Shown in pieces: positions 42,370 to 50,453 of a stretch of DNA of 50,759 bases. The notes beneath the pieces were generated by a model. The model was not told the DNA's origin and searched no databases. It saw only the letters and a list, made by a program, of their open reading frames with translations. Numbering within the stretch: the first letter of the stretch is position 1; the number at the start of each line of letters is the position of its first letter. The position numbers and the translations under genes are program-made. The stretch comes from Acidobacteriota bacterium. GTDB lineage: Bacteria; Acidobacteriota; Terriglobia; Terriglobales; Acidobacteriaceae. Where the stretch lies: NCBI GenBank assembly GCA_021803035.1, contig JAJZME010000039.1:1-50759 (forward strand), given 5' to 3'.

Positions 42370-43602
42370 CTATTGTTGCTGCGGAGTTGGCGATGATCCG
42401 CCCATACCGGAACCGGAGCCGCCAAAACCCGAGCCCAAACCTGATCCGCCAAAACCGGAAGAGCCCGATCCGAAACCGGAGTTGCCCGAGCCGGACGAGC
42501 CAAAGCCTGATCCCCCAAATCCGGAAGAGCCTGAACCAAAGCCGGACCCTCCGAAGCCGGAGTTGCCGGAGCCTGACGATCCGGTGCCAGTACCGGTGCC
42601 GTTATCCGAGTTGGAATTGTTACCCGCCGGCTCGCCGACGGATGAGCCGCCGCCCGATTGGTGGACATCGGTGAGTGGGTTGTAGATGAATTCCCACTGG
42701 TTGTAGTGGTCCCTGCCGTTGTAGACCAGGATGGACTTCCCGGTGTTGGCCGGCGCGACGCCGATGATGCCCAGGCCGCCGGAGGTCTGATCTCCGAAAC
42801 CTATCACCGGTCCTGATCCGGAGCTTCCGGACCCACTTGGACCGGCGCTGTTCGCCGCACTGCCGGTTCCGGTAGGCGTGCCGCTGGTTGTGCCCGTTGG
42901 GCTGCCCGGATTGTTGGACCCGAGCATGGAACTGCCACCCATGGATGCCCCTAAGCCACCACCCATGGACGAGCCCATGCCACCGCCCATGGACGAGCCC
43001 ATGCCACCGCCCATGGACGAGCCCATGCCACCGCCCATGGACGAGCCCATGCCACCACCCATGGACGAGCCCATGCCGCCGCCTATGGACGAGCCCATGC
43101 CACCGCCCATGGACGAGCCCATGCCGCCGCCTTCCATGGATGAACCCGTTCCGCCACCGAAGGCCGAGCCGCCTGCTGCGGCTGTATTGCCGCCGCCGGG
43201 ACCAACGCCGGCCAATGCGGTTCCGCTTTGCGCTCCCGCCAGCGGCTGGCCAAAGAAGCCTAGAGGCGGATATTTCGCCTGGCCATAGTGAATGATCTTC
43301 CAATCGAACTTGCCGGTGAGAGGATCGGGATACTTCTGGCGCAGGTAGTGAACGTTGTCCGTGTCGAGGAGCGCCTTGATGCTGGGTGGATAGGCATGGT
43401 AGCGGCGGTAATAAAGCTGGATGGCGCGGATAAACTGCTTGCCGACCTGGACGGTTTGCCGCTCACGGTCGAGCTGAATCTGCTTGGAGATTACAGGCAC
43501 GGCGACAGACAGGGAAAGAGTGAACAGCACCAGCAGAAAGATGACGAAGAGCAGGGTAAATCCTTCTTCCGAGCGGCGGCGGATTGGAGGAACCCTGTTC
43601 AT
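42370..43602 (-). CDS. Type IV pseudopilin-like protein with Gly/Ser-rich repeat tail
   Basis: A 410-residue protein. The start at 43602 has GGAG six bases upstream; ATG 43608 is too close to it. The N-terminus has a basic stretch and a prepilin-like cleavage site (EEG before FTLL), then a long helix. The conserved Glu at +5 is missing (FTLLF). A short soluble domain (YYRRYHAYPPSIKALLDTDN, YPDPLTGKFDWKI) resembles GspG-type pseudopilins. It is followed by about 250 residues of low complexity: eight-residue GGGMGSSM units encoded by a 24-bp tandem repeat, a second globular patch (SILVYNGRDHYNQWEFIYNPLTD), then a tail of GFG/SG repeats. Last gene of the pilC-pilP cluster. The tail is most unlike ordinary pseudopilins. 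Confidence 0.8.
   Translation of the reverse strand: MNRVPPIRRRSEEGFTLLFVIFLLVLFTLSLSVAVPVISKQIQLDRERQTVQVGKQFIRAIQLYYRRYHAYPPSIKALLDTDNVHYLRQKYPDPLTGKFDWKIIHYGQAKYPPLGFFGQPLAGAQSGTALAGVGPGGGNTAAAGGSAFGGGTGSSMEGGGMGSSMGGGMGSSIGGGMGSSMGGGMGSSMGGGMGSSMGGGMGSSMGGGMGSSMGGGLGASMGGSSMLGSNNPGSPTGTTSGTPTGTGSAANSAGPSGSGSSGSGPVIGFGDQTSGGLGIIGVAPANTGKSILVYNGRDHYNQWEFIYNPLTDVHQSGGGSSVGEPAGNNSNSDNGTGTGTGSSGSGNSGFGGSGFGSGSSGFGGSGFGSSGSGNSGFGSGSSGFGGSGLGSGFGGSGSGMGGSSPTPQQQ
42965..43132 (-). repeat. 24-bp tandem repeat inside the pseudopilin gene
   Basis: Seven nearly identical units with ATGGACGAGCCC recurring every 24 bases (42965, 42989, 43013, 43037, 43061, 43085, 43109). Degenerate copies lie on both sides. 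Each unit codes for eight residues of GGGMGSSM type on the minus strand, so unit loss or gain would keep the frame. Confidence 0.9.
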
Positions 43603-43615
43603 GCGCATCTCCGGT

Positions 43616-44206
43616 TTATTTGGTAAGTGGCAGCGTTTGCGAATGGTCGTAGGCCAGGTCAGTGATCTGGACGCTGCCTGGCTGGATCGAGTCCACTCTG
43701 TAGCGGTGGTCGACGATTTGACCGCTTGTGGCCATGAAGATGTTACTTCCAAGGATGAAAAAGGCCTTGAGCGACTTGTCCTTGGCTTCCGCGTAGCCGA
43801 AATACTTCAGGTCGATCGCCGGCGGCTGCGGCGGGCCCATCACAACGGGAGTGGTCACCGACGGACCGTTGGTCGGCCGCGCGCTCTTGATCGGCTTAGG
43901 AATAGCAGGCGCGGAATCGGCGGAGAAGATATTTCTTCCCGTGCCCTTGTATACCACATCTTCGCTTTGGGCCAGCTTATAGAAGTGGAGGACCGGGTCG
44001 ATGCTGGCGTAGTTGATCCGCGTGGCTTCCTGAGTGCCCGCCTGTCCGGAAGTGGATGCCGCGGCCGCTGCAGGAACCGGCCGCGGCGTCGACGGGCCGG
44101 AAAAATTCTCATAGAACTCCATCCCGCCTATCACCAAAATCACCACGAAAAGGGCAACCACCAGATAGACCTGGCGCTTGTTTTCCGTGCCCAGCCGCAT
44201 CGCCAT
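43616..44206 (-). CDS. PilP-like periplasmic assembly protein
   Basis: A 196-residue protein with one N-terminal membrane helix (VYLVVALFVVILVIGGMEFY) and a Pro/Ala linker. The C-terminal beta domain (IDLKYFGYAEAKDKSLKAFFILGSNIFMATSGQIV then YRVDSIQPGSVQITDL) has the pattern of PilP or GspC homology-region domains. In type IV pilus and type II systems these connect the inner-membrane PilN/PilO pair to the secretin. PilP proper is a lipoprotein; this one has a membrane helix instead and is closer to GspC in that respect. It starts two bases after the pilO-like stop. Confidence 0.75.
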   Translation of the reverse strand: MAMRLGTENKRQVYLVVALFVVILVIGGMEFYENFSGPSTPRPVPAAAAASTSGQAGTQEATRINYASIDPVLHFYKLAQSEDVVYKGTGRNIFSADSAPAIPKPIKSARPTNGPSVTTPVVMGPPQPPAIDLKYFGYAEAKDKSLKAFFILGSNIFMATSGQIVDHRYRVDSIQPGSVQITDLAYDHSQTLPLTK

Positions 44207-44208
44207 GG

Positions 44209-44853
44209 CTAATTCTCCTCCGTGCCGGGTTGGGAGGAATCAGCCGGCGAGTTCGTTTTGGTCGGAGTGCGGGGAAGGCCACTGGCTGCGGCGTCGGCTG
44301 GGCGCAGCCACGTCGCAATCTCGATGCGAAGGTTGACCTGCCCGTGCTCTTCGCCGGTGAGAGCCATCTCTTGAATGACGTAAAAAGTCTTCGCCCGCTC
44401 GACGCTGTTCACAAAGTGCATGATCGAGGGATAGCTGCCGCTGATCGCCGCGTCCATGGTGATCTGGGTCAGATCGTGTCCCGGCGGGCCTTGCGTGTAC
44501 TGGACTCGAGACAGGCGCACGTCGGACTTCACCTCCAGATCCGCCATGCTGGACTCAATGGCGGAGTAGCTGGCGGGAATGCGGTCATCAAAAAAGGTCT
44601 TCATCTGTTTGCGAGTCCTAGCGATGATCTTGTCCAGCCCGCGCAGGGGAGCGGTCTGTACCCTCAGCTCGGTCAACTGCACCTGCTTGGTGGCCAAGAC
44701 ATCGGTGGAATGGTTGTCGGTGGCGGTCCAATCGAGGGCCAGCCGCGTGGCGAGGATGATGGTGAGCACAAGGAGCACGCTGAACGCGACAATGTGCCAG
44801 GTAAGAGCCGAAGTCAGGTACTCGCGCCACGCCGGCACGGTCTTTCTGTTCAT
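44209..44853 (-). CDS. pilO: PilO-like inner-membrane assembly protein
   Basis: A 214-residue protein with a short cytoplasmic part, one membrane helix (VAFSVLLVLTIILATRLAL), a coiled-coil region (about 55-90) and a ferredoxin-like domain (SDVRLSRVQYTQGPPG to INLRIEIATWLR-like strands). This is the layout of PilO, which dimerises with PilN across the periplasm. Sequence similarity to classical PilO is low, and recognition rests on size, helix position and gene order. Its ATG overlaps the pilN stop by four bases, suggesting balanced synthesis. Confidence 0.75.
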   Translation of the reverse strand: MNRKTVPAWREYLTSALTWHIVAFSVLLVLTIILATRLALDWTATDNHSTDVLATKQVQLTELRVQTAPLRGLDKIIARTRKQMKTFFDDRIPASYSAIESSMADLEVKSDVRLSRVQYTQGPPGHDLTQITMDAAISGSYPSIMHFVNSVERAKTFYVIQEMALTGEEHGQVNLRIEIATWLRPADAAASGLPRTPTKTNSPADSSQPGTEEN

Positions 44854-45629
44854 CGCTGGCCTCCGAGGCTCGAATTATGTGCCGGGATCGGTTTGGGTGC
44901 GGGGCTGATCGGGCGTCTGTACTCCATTCGCATCGGTCGCGCCAGCCGGGAGCCAGGTGCTGCTGCCTGCCGGGGGGGCCGATGTTGCGCAGCCGGCGCG
45001 CCGGCTGATTTCTTATCGGCTTTCAGTTCTTCCGGCGAGGGCGGATTGTAGTCGGCGAGGAGTTCAAAGCTGAAGGGGTTGGTGTCGCTCACCGGCAGCA
45101 ACTTCTGGCCGGGGTTGTTGCCGCCTTCGGCGGTTTCGCCCACAATGCGCGGCGACAGGAAGCGTTTGGAGTGCTCGAGGTTGCGCAGAAACTCGATGCC
45201 CTTGTCGCGAGGACCGATGACGCGCATGCGCAGCATGATGTGCCCGTCCTTCTCGCGCACAGGCTCGAGGGTCGAGACCTGCACGCCGCCAGGCAACACC
45301 GTCTCCAGGCTCTCCATGGTCAGGGTCCAGGAGAACGCCTTTTCGTCGAAGAGATTGTTGAGTTGTTTTGTCTCGGCGAGCAGGCGCGCGTTGGTGGGCT
45401 CCTGCATCATGCGGATGTAGCCCTGGCGCTCCTGCTTGATTTGGGCAAGCGCGCCGTCCAGCGAGTGGGCGCGTATCCGCGCCATCCGGGCGCTGTGGCG
45501 CAGGGCGTGAAGGCCAAAGACCAGCGCGCCGGAGATCAGCACCAGCGCAGCCATGGCAATGCGCAGCCGCCTCAGCAGCGGTCCAGTGTCGGCAAAAGGC
45601 CGCGTGGCGAGATTGACGGTGATTCGCAT
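44850..45629 (-). CDS. pilN: PilN-like inner-membrane assembly protein
   Basis: A 259-residue protein starting with MRITVNLATRPF, the cytoplasmic motif through which PilN binds PilM. A membrane helix follows (MAALVLISGALVFGLHAL), then a coiled coil (about 45-90) and a ferredoxin-like domain (MESLETVLPGGVQVSTLEPV, HIMLRMRVIGPRDKGIEFLRNLEHS). The C-terminal tail (about 195-259) is Pro/Ala/Arg-rich and longer than usual. It follows pilM directly, with start at 45629 and pilM stop at 45630, and overlaps pilO. Confidence 0.82.
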   Translation of the reverse strand: MRITVNLATRPFADTGPLLRRLRIAMAALVLISGALVFGLHALRHSARMARIRAHSLDGALAQIKQERQGYIRMMQEPTNARLLAETKQLNNLFDEKAFSWTLTMESLETVLPGGVQVSTLEPVREKDGHIMLRMRVIGPRDKGIEFLRNLEHSKRFLSPRIVGETAEGGNNPGQKLLPVSDTNPFSFELLADYNPPSPEELKADKKSAGAPAAQHRPPRQAAAPGSRLARPMRMEYRRPISPAPKPIPAHNSSLGGQR

Positions 45630-46535
45630 CTATCGCACCCCCGTCAGCGCGCCCGCGACTCCCGCCGCGCTTGCCGGCACAATCGCGTTTCGTTGGCCCG
45701 GATCGGCTCGCGCCATGTCCACAACATCCATCTCCGGGTCATTGAGCCATTGCGCTACGGTGCGGGCGTCTTCATGGCCTGTGTAGTAGAGCACGCGCGG
45801 ATGAGCGCCCATCCTGTCCTCAAAGTACGCTGTCGCCACGGCAATTCCGCGTTGCACCTCGGGGATCCGCTGCGCGGGATCGGCGGGCAGGTCGAGCGTG
45901 CGGTAAAGCAGCAGGTCGTTCCGATCGGCAATCGCCGTGGTCAAAGCGGCGGCGGTGAGATTTGCCGTCAAAGCCGCTTCCTGGGGATCAAGCGTTTCGA
46001 GCGCCGCCAGGCTCGACGGCAGCACCGCGCCTGTTTCGTAGTCCGCCCCGCTTATTGCGTTTTCATATTCGGCAAGAATCGGACCGGGCAAGATGGCGGC
46101 CAGCACCTTGTACTCGGACTTGGAATGTGACAGCACCTGGTAGCCAACGCTGGCCTGCTCGGCATCGAAGGGAACCATTTTGCGCAGGCGGAAGCGCAGT
46201 ACCTGCACGATCTCGGCGGGCTTTGTGGGAAGGGAATCGAAGTCGAGGATAAAGACGCGCACGAGCGAATCAGGCAGGACCAGCGTAACGGCGCGGCGGC
46301 GGGGAGAAACTTCATCCAGGGCGCTGCGAATGGCCTTGGTGACCACCTCGGACGAGTGCAAATTGGGCTCGCCAATAGCGGGCACAAGCGCGCCTGGCGG
46401 CAAGGGGACGAATGCGTATCTGGGCGGTCGCCCGGGCGATTGCAGGGCGGCGGCAAGCACGCCTTCCGGAGTGACTTCGACCGCCGACGGCGGACGGCTG
46501 CCTGGGTGCAAGGCTGATTTTGCGTTCTTCGTCAT
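45630..46535 (-). CDS. pilM: PilM-like cytoplasmic actin-fold protein
   Basis: A 301-residue soluble protein that, by family analogy, caps the PilN N-terminus and relays to the assembly ATPase. Typical pieces are SAVEVTPEGVLAAALQ, the VTLVLPDSLVRVFILDFDSLP strand pair, LRFRLRKMVPFDAEQASVGYQVL and a later DLLLYRTLDLPAD segment. The classical phosphate-binding motifs of actin-like ATPases are less clear than in standard PilM, so nucleotide binding is uncertain. The frame opens at a TTG (46538), but the ATG at 46535 is preferred. Eight bases separate it from the pilB stop. Confidence 0.78.
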   Translation of the reverse strand: MTKNAKSALHPGSRPPSAVEVTPEGVLAAALQSPGRPPRYAFVPLPPGALVPAIGEPNLHSSEVVTKAIRSALDEVSPRRRAVTLVLPDSLVRVFILDFDSLPTKPAEIVQVLRFRLRKMVPFDAEQASVGYQVLSHSKSEYKVLAAILPGPILAEYENAISGADYETGAVLPSSLAALETLDPQEAALTANLTAAALTTAIADRNDLLLYRTLDLPADPAQRIPEVQRGIAVATAYFEDRMGAHPRVLYYTGHEDARTVAQWLNDPEMDVVDMARADPGQRNAIVPASAAGVAGALTGVR

Positions 46536-46543
46536 CAAACTCT

Positions 46544-48181
46544 TTAGCGTGATGCCTCGATAAAGGTGACCTTGTTGATCTCTTTGAGCGTAGTCAGGCC
46601 ACGGCGAACTCGCTCCAGCGCGGACTCGCGCAGAAACGTCATGCCCTCTTGCTGGGCCAGCTTACGCACTTCGGAGGTAGGTTTCTTTTCCAGGATCAAC
46701 TCGCGGATGGGATCGGTCAAATCCAGCAATTCGTGGATGGCCGTGCGTCCGCGGTAGCCTGTCCCACCGCACTCCATGCAGCCGGCTCCTTCGCGGAATT
46801 CAAAGCCTTGCCACTCGGCCGGATTCAGGCCGCTGATTCTCAGTTCTTCATCGTCATAGGTGACGGTGCGCGCGCAGAAGTCGCAGATGGTGCGCACCAG
46901 CCGTTGTGCCAGGATGCAGTTGAGCGCGGAGACGAAGTTGTAGGCCTCGACGCCCATATTGAGAAAGCGGCCCAGCACGTCCACCACATTGTTTGCGTGT
47001 ACAGTAGTGAAGACCAGGTGGCCCGTAAGCGCGGAGTTGATGGCGATCTGCGCCGTTTCCTGGTCACGGATCTCGCCTACCAGAATCTTGTCGGGGTCGT
47101 GGCGCAGGATGGAGCGGAGGCCGCGCGCGAAGGTCAGTCCCTTCTTTTCATTCACCGGAATCTGTGTGATGCCGCGGATCTGGTACTCGACGGGATCTTC
47201 GATGGTGATGATCTTGTCTTCATCGCTCTTGATCTCGTTAAGCGCAGCGTAAAGCGTGGTGGTTTTGCCCGAGCCGGTGGGGCCGGTGACCAGCACCATG
47301 CCGTAAGGCTCACGGATATAACGGCGGAAACGGCGCAGATCCTCTTCGGAAAAGCCCACTACGTCGAGCGTCAGATTACTGAACTTTTCACTCATCGACT
47401 CCTTGTCGAGCACGCGGAGGACGGCGTTCTCGCCGTGAACGGTGGGCATGATAGAGACGCGGAAATCGATCAGGCGGCCTTTGTAGCGGACGCGGAAGCG
47501 GCCGTCCTGGGGTACGCGGCGCTCGGCGATGTCGAGCTCGCTCATGATCTTGATGCGGCTCAGAATGGTGGAGTGGTGCTCGCGCGCGATGGGCGCCATG
47601 GCCGCCTGCAACACACCGTCAATGCGGTACTTGACGATCACAGAATCGTCGAGGGTCTCGATGTGAATATCGGAGGCGCGGCGCTCGAGGGCGGTGAAGA
47701 TGGTGGTATCGACGAGGCGGATGATGGGGCTGACGTCCTCAGCCTCGCTGGTCAACTTCTCAATGGAGATATTCTCATCGGAGTTGTCTTCGCCGTTGAG
47801 CACATCGAAGGTCAGGCCCTCGCTGGCCTCATCGAGCACGCGCTGCGACTGCTCGGTTTTCTTCAGCAGGTCGGTGATCTGCGAGAGGGTAGCCACATGC
47901 GCGGTGATGCGCCGGCCAAGGAGGCCGGCAATCTCGTCGAGCACCATCAACTGCGAGGGATCAGAGACGGCAATGACCGTTGTATCCGGCTGCTGCTCGA
48001 TGGGCACAAAGTTGTAGCGGAACATCAGCTCCACGGGAACCGTGCGCAGCAGATCGTGCTGAATCTTGAAGTTCTTCAGGTCTACGAACTTGGCGCGATA
48101 GCGGCGCGCCAGCGCCTCGGCCTGCGAACGCTCGTCGGCGCCCACGGGCATGGGAGGTGTCATCAAACTTGTGTCGGCCAT
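46544..48181 (-). CDS. pilB: PilB/GspE-type assembly ATPase
   Basis: A 545-residue motor ATPase. The N-terminal N1-type domain (about 20-115) is followed by the catalytic core. The core has VTGPTGSGKTTTLYAAL (Walker A), TIEDPVEYQIRGITQI (Asp box), DPDKILVGEIRDQETAQIA (Walker B) and GHLVFTTVHANN (His box). A zinc-binding pair CDFC and CMEC lies near residues 445 and 485. ASDIHIE and DGRFRVR are other GspE/PilB hallmarks. Start ATG at 48181 follows AGGAG by 8 bases; the GTG at 48190 is too close to that site. Gene context with pilM/N/O favours a type IV pilus or combined type IV/type II system. Confidence 0.95.
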   Translation of the reverse strand: MADTSLMTPPMPVGADERSQAEALARRYRAKFVDLKNFKIQHDLLRTVPVELMFRYNFVPIEQQPDTTVIAVSDPSQLMVLDEIAGLLGRRITAHVATLSQITDLLKKTEQSQRVLDEASEGLTFDVLNGEDNSDENISIEKLTSEAEDVSPIIRLVDTTIFTALERRASDIHIETLDDSVIVKYRIDGVLQAAMAPIAREHHSTILSRIKIMSELDIAERRVPQDGRFRVRYKGRLIDFRVSIMPTVHGENAVLRVLDKESMSEKFSNLTLDVVGFSEEDLRRFRRYIREPYGMVLVTGPTGSGKTTTLYAALNEIKSDEDKIITIEDPVEYQIRGITQIPVNEKKGLTFARGLRSILRHDPDKILVGEIRDQETAQIAINSALTGHLVFTTVHANNVVDVLGRFLNMGVEAYNFVSALNCILAQRLVRTICDFCARTVTYDDEELRISGLNPAEWQGFEFREGAGCMECGGTGYRGRTAIHELLDLTDPIRELILEKKPTSEVRKLAQQEGMTFLRESALERVRRGLTTLKEINKVTFIEASR

Positions 48182-48192
48182 CGCGTTCACTC

Positions 48193-49392
48193 CTATATGC
48201 TGCCGCCGCCTGCCTGGCCCAGCGAAAAGATGGGCAGGTAAAGCGCGATGAGAATGAAGACCACGACCACGCCCATGATGATGAGAATGGCCGGCTCGAT
48301 GAGAGCCATCGCTGCAGCAAGCGCCGTGGCCACGTCTTCCTCGAAGAATTCCGCCACGGAGTTGAGCATCTGCGGCAGAGCGCCCGTCTGCTCACCGACC
48401 TCGATCATTTCCGTGGCCAGATTGGGGAAGACTTCCGATTTGATCAGGGACTCGGCCAGGCTCTTGCCCTCACGCACCGTGCCAACCGAGGAGAAGACCG
48501 CCTTGGAAACTTTCCGTGACGAGATCGAACGTGCCGCCGTCTCCAGCGCGGGTATCAGCGGCAGCCCGCCTGTGAGCAGCGTGGCGAGCGTGCGCGAGAA
48601 CAGCGCCACCTGGTATTTGAGCCAAATCGTGCCGAAAACCGGCAGTTTGACGCGGAAAGCGTCTAGGAAATCCTTTCCGCGCTCATTGGACGTGGCTTTA
48701 TAGCTGATGATTGCAAGGGTGATAACAACGAGCGCCAACCAGATGATATTGTGCTGAAACCACTTGCTGGTGGCGAGCATGTCGAGGGTCAGGGTGGGCA
48801 GCTTGGAGCCCATCTGGGAGTAGAGACTGGCAAACTGGGGCACCACCACCGTGAACAGGAAGATCATCAGGCCGACGACCAGCATCATGAGGACCGACGG
48901 GTAAATCAGCGAGGCGGTCAGCTTCTTGCGGAAGGCGAGCGAGATCTTCTGGAAGTTGACGTAGCGCTCAAGCACTTCCTGCAGATTGCCGGACCGCTCG
49001 CCGGCCAGCAGGGTGGTGGTGTACATGAGCGGGAAGCCGCCCTGCGCCTCGAAGGCCGCCGAGAGGGCTTCACCATTTTTGACGCGGCCGGATACGTCGT
49101 CCAGCTTGCTGCTGAACTGGACATCCTTCTGGATCTTGCGCAGCATCTGCAGGGAACTCAGGATAGGCAGGCCGGCGCGGATGAGGGTAAGAAACTGCTG
49201 GTTGAAGATCAGGAATGGCTCCAGCTTCACCTTGCGCTGGGACAACAATCCGCCGCCGCGCTCGCGCACGCTGAAAACGTGGTAACCGGCATGGACGAAG
49301 CGCGCCCGCAGCTCTTCGGCGGTCGAGGCGGACTGCACCTGCTCTTGTACGCGGCCGCGCTCATCGGCCAACCTGATAACGAACTCTGCCAT
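48193..49392 (-). CDS. pilC: PilC/GspF-type inner-membrane platform protein
   Basis: A 399-residue protein with two repeated F-domains, each a cytoplasmic helical bundle followed by membrane helices. Landmarks are QQFLTLIRAGLPILSSLQMLRK in the first, YPSVLMMLVVGLMIFLFTVVVPQF between, and LFSRTLATLLTGGLPLIPALE, then LATEMIEVGEQTGALPQMLNSVAEFFEE in the second. The final helix is LIEPAILIIMGVVVVFILIALYLPIF. It anchors the pseudopilin-extending machinery for the ATPase encoded next to it, 11 bases downstream. First intact gene of this cluster; the stretch before it holds a decayed PIN gene. Confidence 0.94.
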   Translation of the reverse strand: MAEFVIRLADERGRVQEQVQSASTAEELRARFVHAGYHVFSVRERGGGLLSQRKVKLEPFLIFNQQFLTLIRAGLPILSSLQMLRKIQKDVQFSSKLDDVSGRVKNGEALSAAFEAQGGFPLMYTTTLLAGERSGNLQEVLERYVNFQKISLAFRKKLTASLIYPSVLMMLVVGLMIFLFTVVVPQFASLYSQMGSKLPTLTLDMLATSKWFQHNIIWLALVVITLAIISYKATSNERGKDFLDAFRVKLPVFGTIWLKYQVALFSRTLATLLTGGLPLIPALETAARSISSRKVSKAVFSSVGTVREGKSLAESLIKSEVFPNLATEMIEVGEQTGALPQMLNSVAEFFEEDVATALAAAMALIEPAILIIMGVVVVFILIALYLPIFSLGQAGGGSI

Positions 49393-49553
49393 GGGTACGA
49401 TCCCCGGTCAGGCGCTTGTCGCGCCGCCGGCCATCCTCTAGCAATTTCTCTTGTCCAAGGGTATCAGCCTTAACACCAAAATAGACGAAGCTGTGGTCCG
49501 GAGCGTTCGGCGACGGGGCGGAAGTTGCCACAAAGATGCCGTTGGGGAGGCAG

Positions 49554-49778
49554 CTAATCCAGAAGCAGGATACCGGCTGCCTGGGCGGCACTTTGGATAG
49601 CCTGATCGAGAGTGACGATGGGGATCCGGTTGCGCGGCGCGACTGCCAGGTAAGCCGCATCGTAAAACAAAAGCCGCTGCTGCCGCGCAAGCTCGAAGGT
49701 CATGTCTCCCTCCTGAGTTGGCAAGGCAACATTGCTCGAATATATGCCCCCTGGCGCAATGCAATTCGTTTCGAAGGT
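49554..49778 (-). pseudogene. Remnant of a PIN-domain (VapC-like) toxin gene
   Basis: Directly after the ribE stop a minus-strand frame runs for 74 codons to a TAG at 49554, including an ATG at 49703 with its own AGGAGG. It encodes LARQQRLLFYDAAYLAVAPRNRIPIVTLDQAIQSAAQAAGILLLD, cited here in parts: FYDAAYLAVA and VTLDQAIQSAAQAAG are the last two acidic motifs of PIN nucleases. The N-terminal half with the first catalytic Asp and Glu is missing. No antitoxin gene lies next to it. I infer a toxin gene cut by a past rearrangement; a 49-residue product could still be made but would lack the full active site. Confidence 0.65.
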
Positions 49779-50453
49779 CTAATATCCGTTTGCGACCAGC
49801 CACCCGGCGGTCAGGTCTTGCTGCCGTTTTTTGGCCTCCTGCATCCGCATGGCGGCCAGTTTGACCAGGATGTCGGCCTCGACGTTGAGCGGAGCGCCTA
49901 CGGCCAGGGAGTGCAGGTTGGTGCGCCAATAGGTCAGGGGCAGGATGGCGATGGTGATCTCTGCGCCGTCAAAGGCTGCGATAGTCAGGCTGATGCCCTC
50001 GACGGCGACCGATCCTTTGTGCACCATCCACTGCCGGACACTTTCCGGAACGCGCACCTTGAGGGCCCAGTCGGTGGTTTCGCGGTCGAATTGCGGGCTG
50101 GACGCGGGAATTACCGGGTCGAGGGCCGTCATGACTCCGCAGCCGTCTACATGGCCTTGCACAACGTGGCCGCCGAGCGGGCTGCCGGCCACGGTGGGCA
50201 GTTCCAGGTTGACCCTGGCTCCGGCAGCCAGCGCACCGAGCGAGGTGCGGTCAAGTGTCTCCTGGGCCAGATCGGCATGAAAGTACGTTGGATTGACGTC
50301 GAGCGCCGTCAGGCAGACGCCGGAAACGGCCAGCGAATCGCCCTCGCGCAGACGGCCGGCGATGCCTGGAGCTTCCACGGTGATGCGGCGGACGCCGCCG
50401 CGGTCCGTCAGGCTGACCAGCGTGCCGGTCTGTTCGATGATGCCTGTGAACAT
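49779..50453 (-). CDS. ribE: Riboflavin synthase alpha subunit
   Basis: A 224-residue enzyme that dismutates two molecules of 6,7-dimethyl-8-ribityllumazine to riboflavin plus a pyrimidinedione. It has the two lumazine-binding barrels: the first starts MFTGIIEQTG and includes GDSLAVSGVCLT, the second starts near GGHVVQGHVDG and includes GSVAVEGISLTI. The C-terminal helix used for trimer formation is present. Normal length. No other rib genes are adjacent, and no FMN riboswitch was seen in the 306 bases upstream. The AAGCTGAAAGCTGC motif shared with nth lies 39-52 bases upstream. Confidence 0.95.
   Translation of the reverse strand: MFTGIIEQTGTLVSLTDRGGVRRITVEAPGIAGRLREGDSLAVSGVCLTALDVNPTYFHADLAQETLDRTSLGALAAGARVNLELPTVAGSPLGGHVVQGHVDGCGVMTALDPVIPASSPQFDRETTDWALKVRVPESVRQWMVHKGSVAVEGISLTIAAFDGAEITIAILPLTYWRTNLHSLAVGAPLNVEADILVKLAAMRMQEAKKRQQDLTAGWLVANGY

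Noticed and set aside
42370..43140. The repeated 24-bp units as a CRISPR array
   Set aside because: The units are contiguous, without unique spacers, and lie in frame within a coding gene.
42878..43295. Long plus-strand frames rich in Pro-Met-Asp-Glu and His-Pro-Trp repeats
   Set aside because: They are antisense shadows of the 24-bp repeat in the pseudopilin gene; the repeat period keeps all frames open.
46649..48241. 530-codon plus-strand frame opposite pilB
   Set aside because: It mirrors the pilB gene and has no domain of its own; the minus-strand product has all ATPase motifs.
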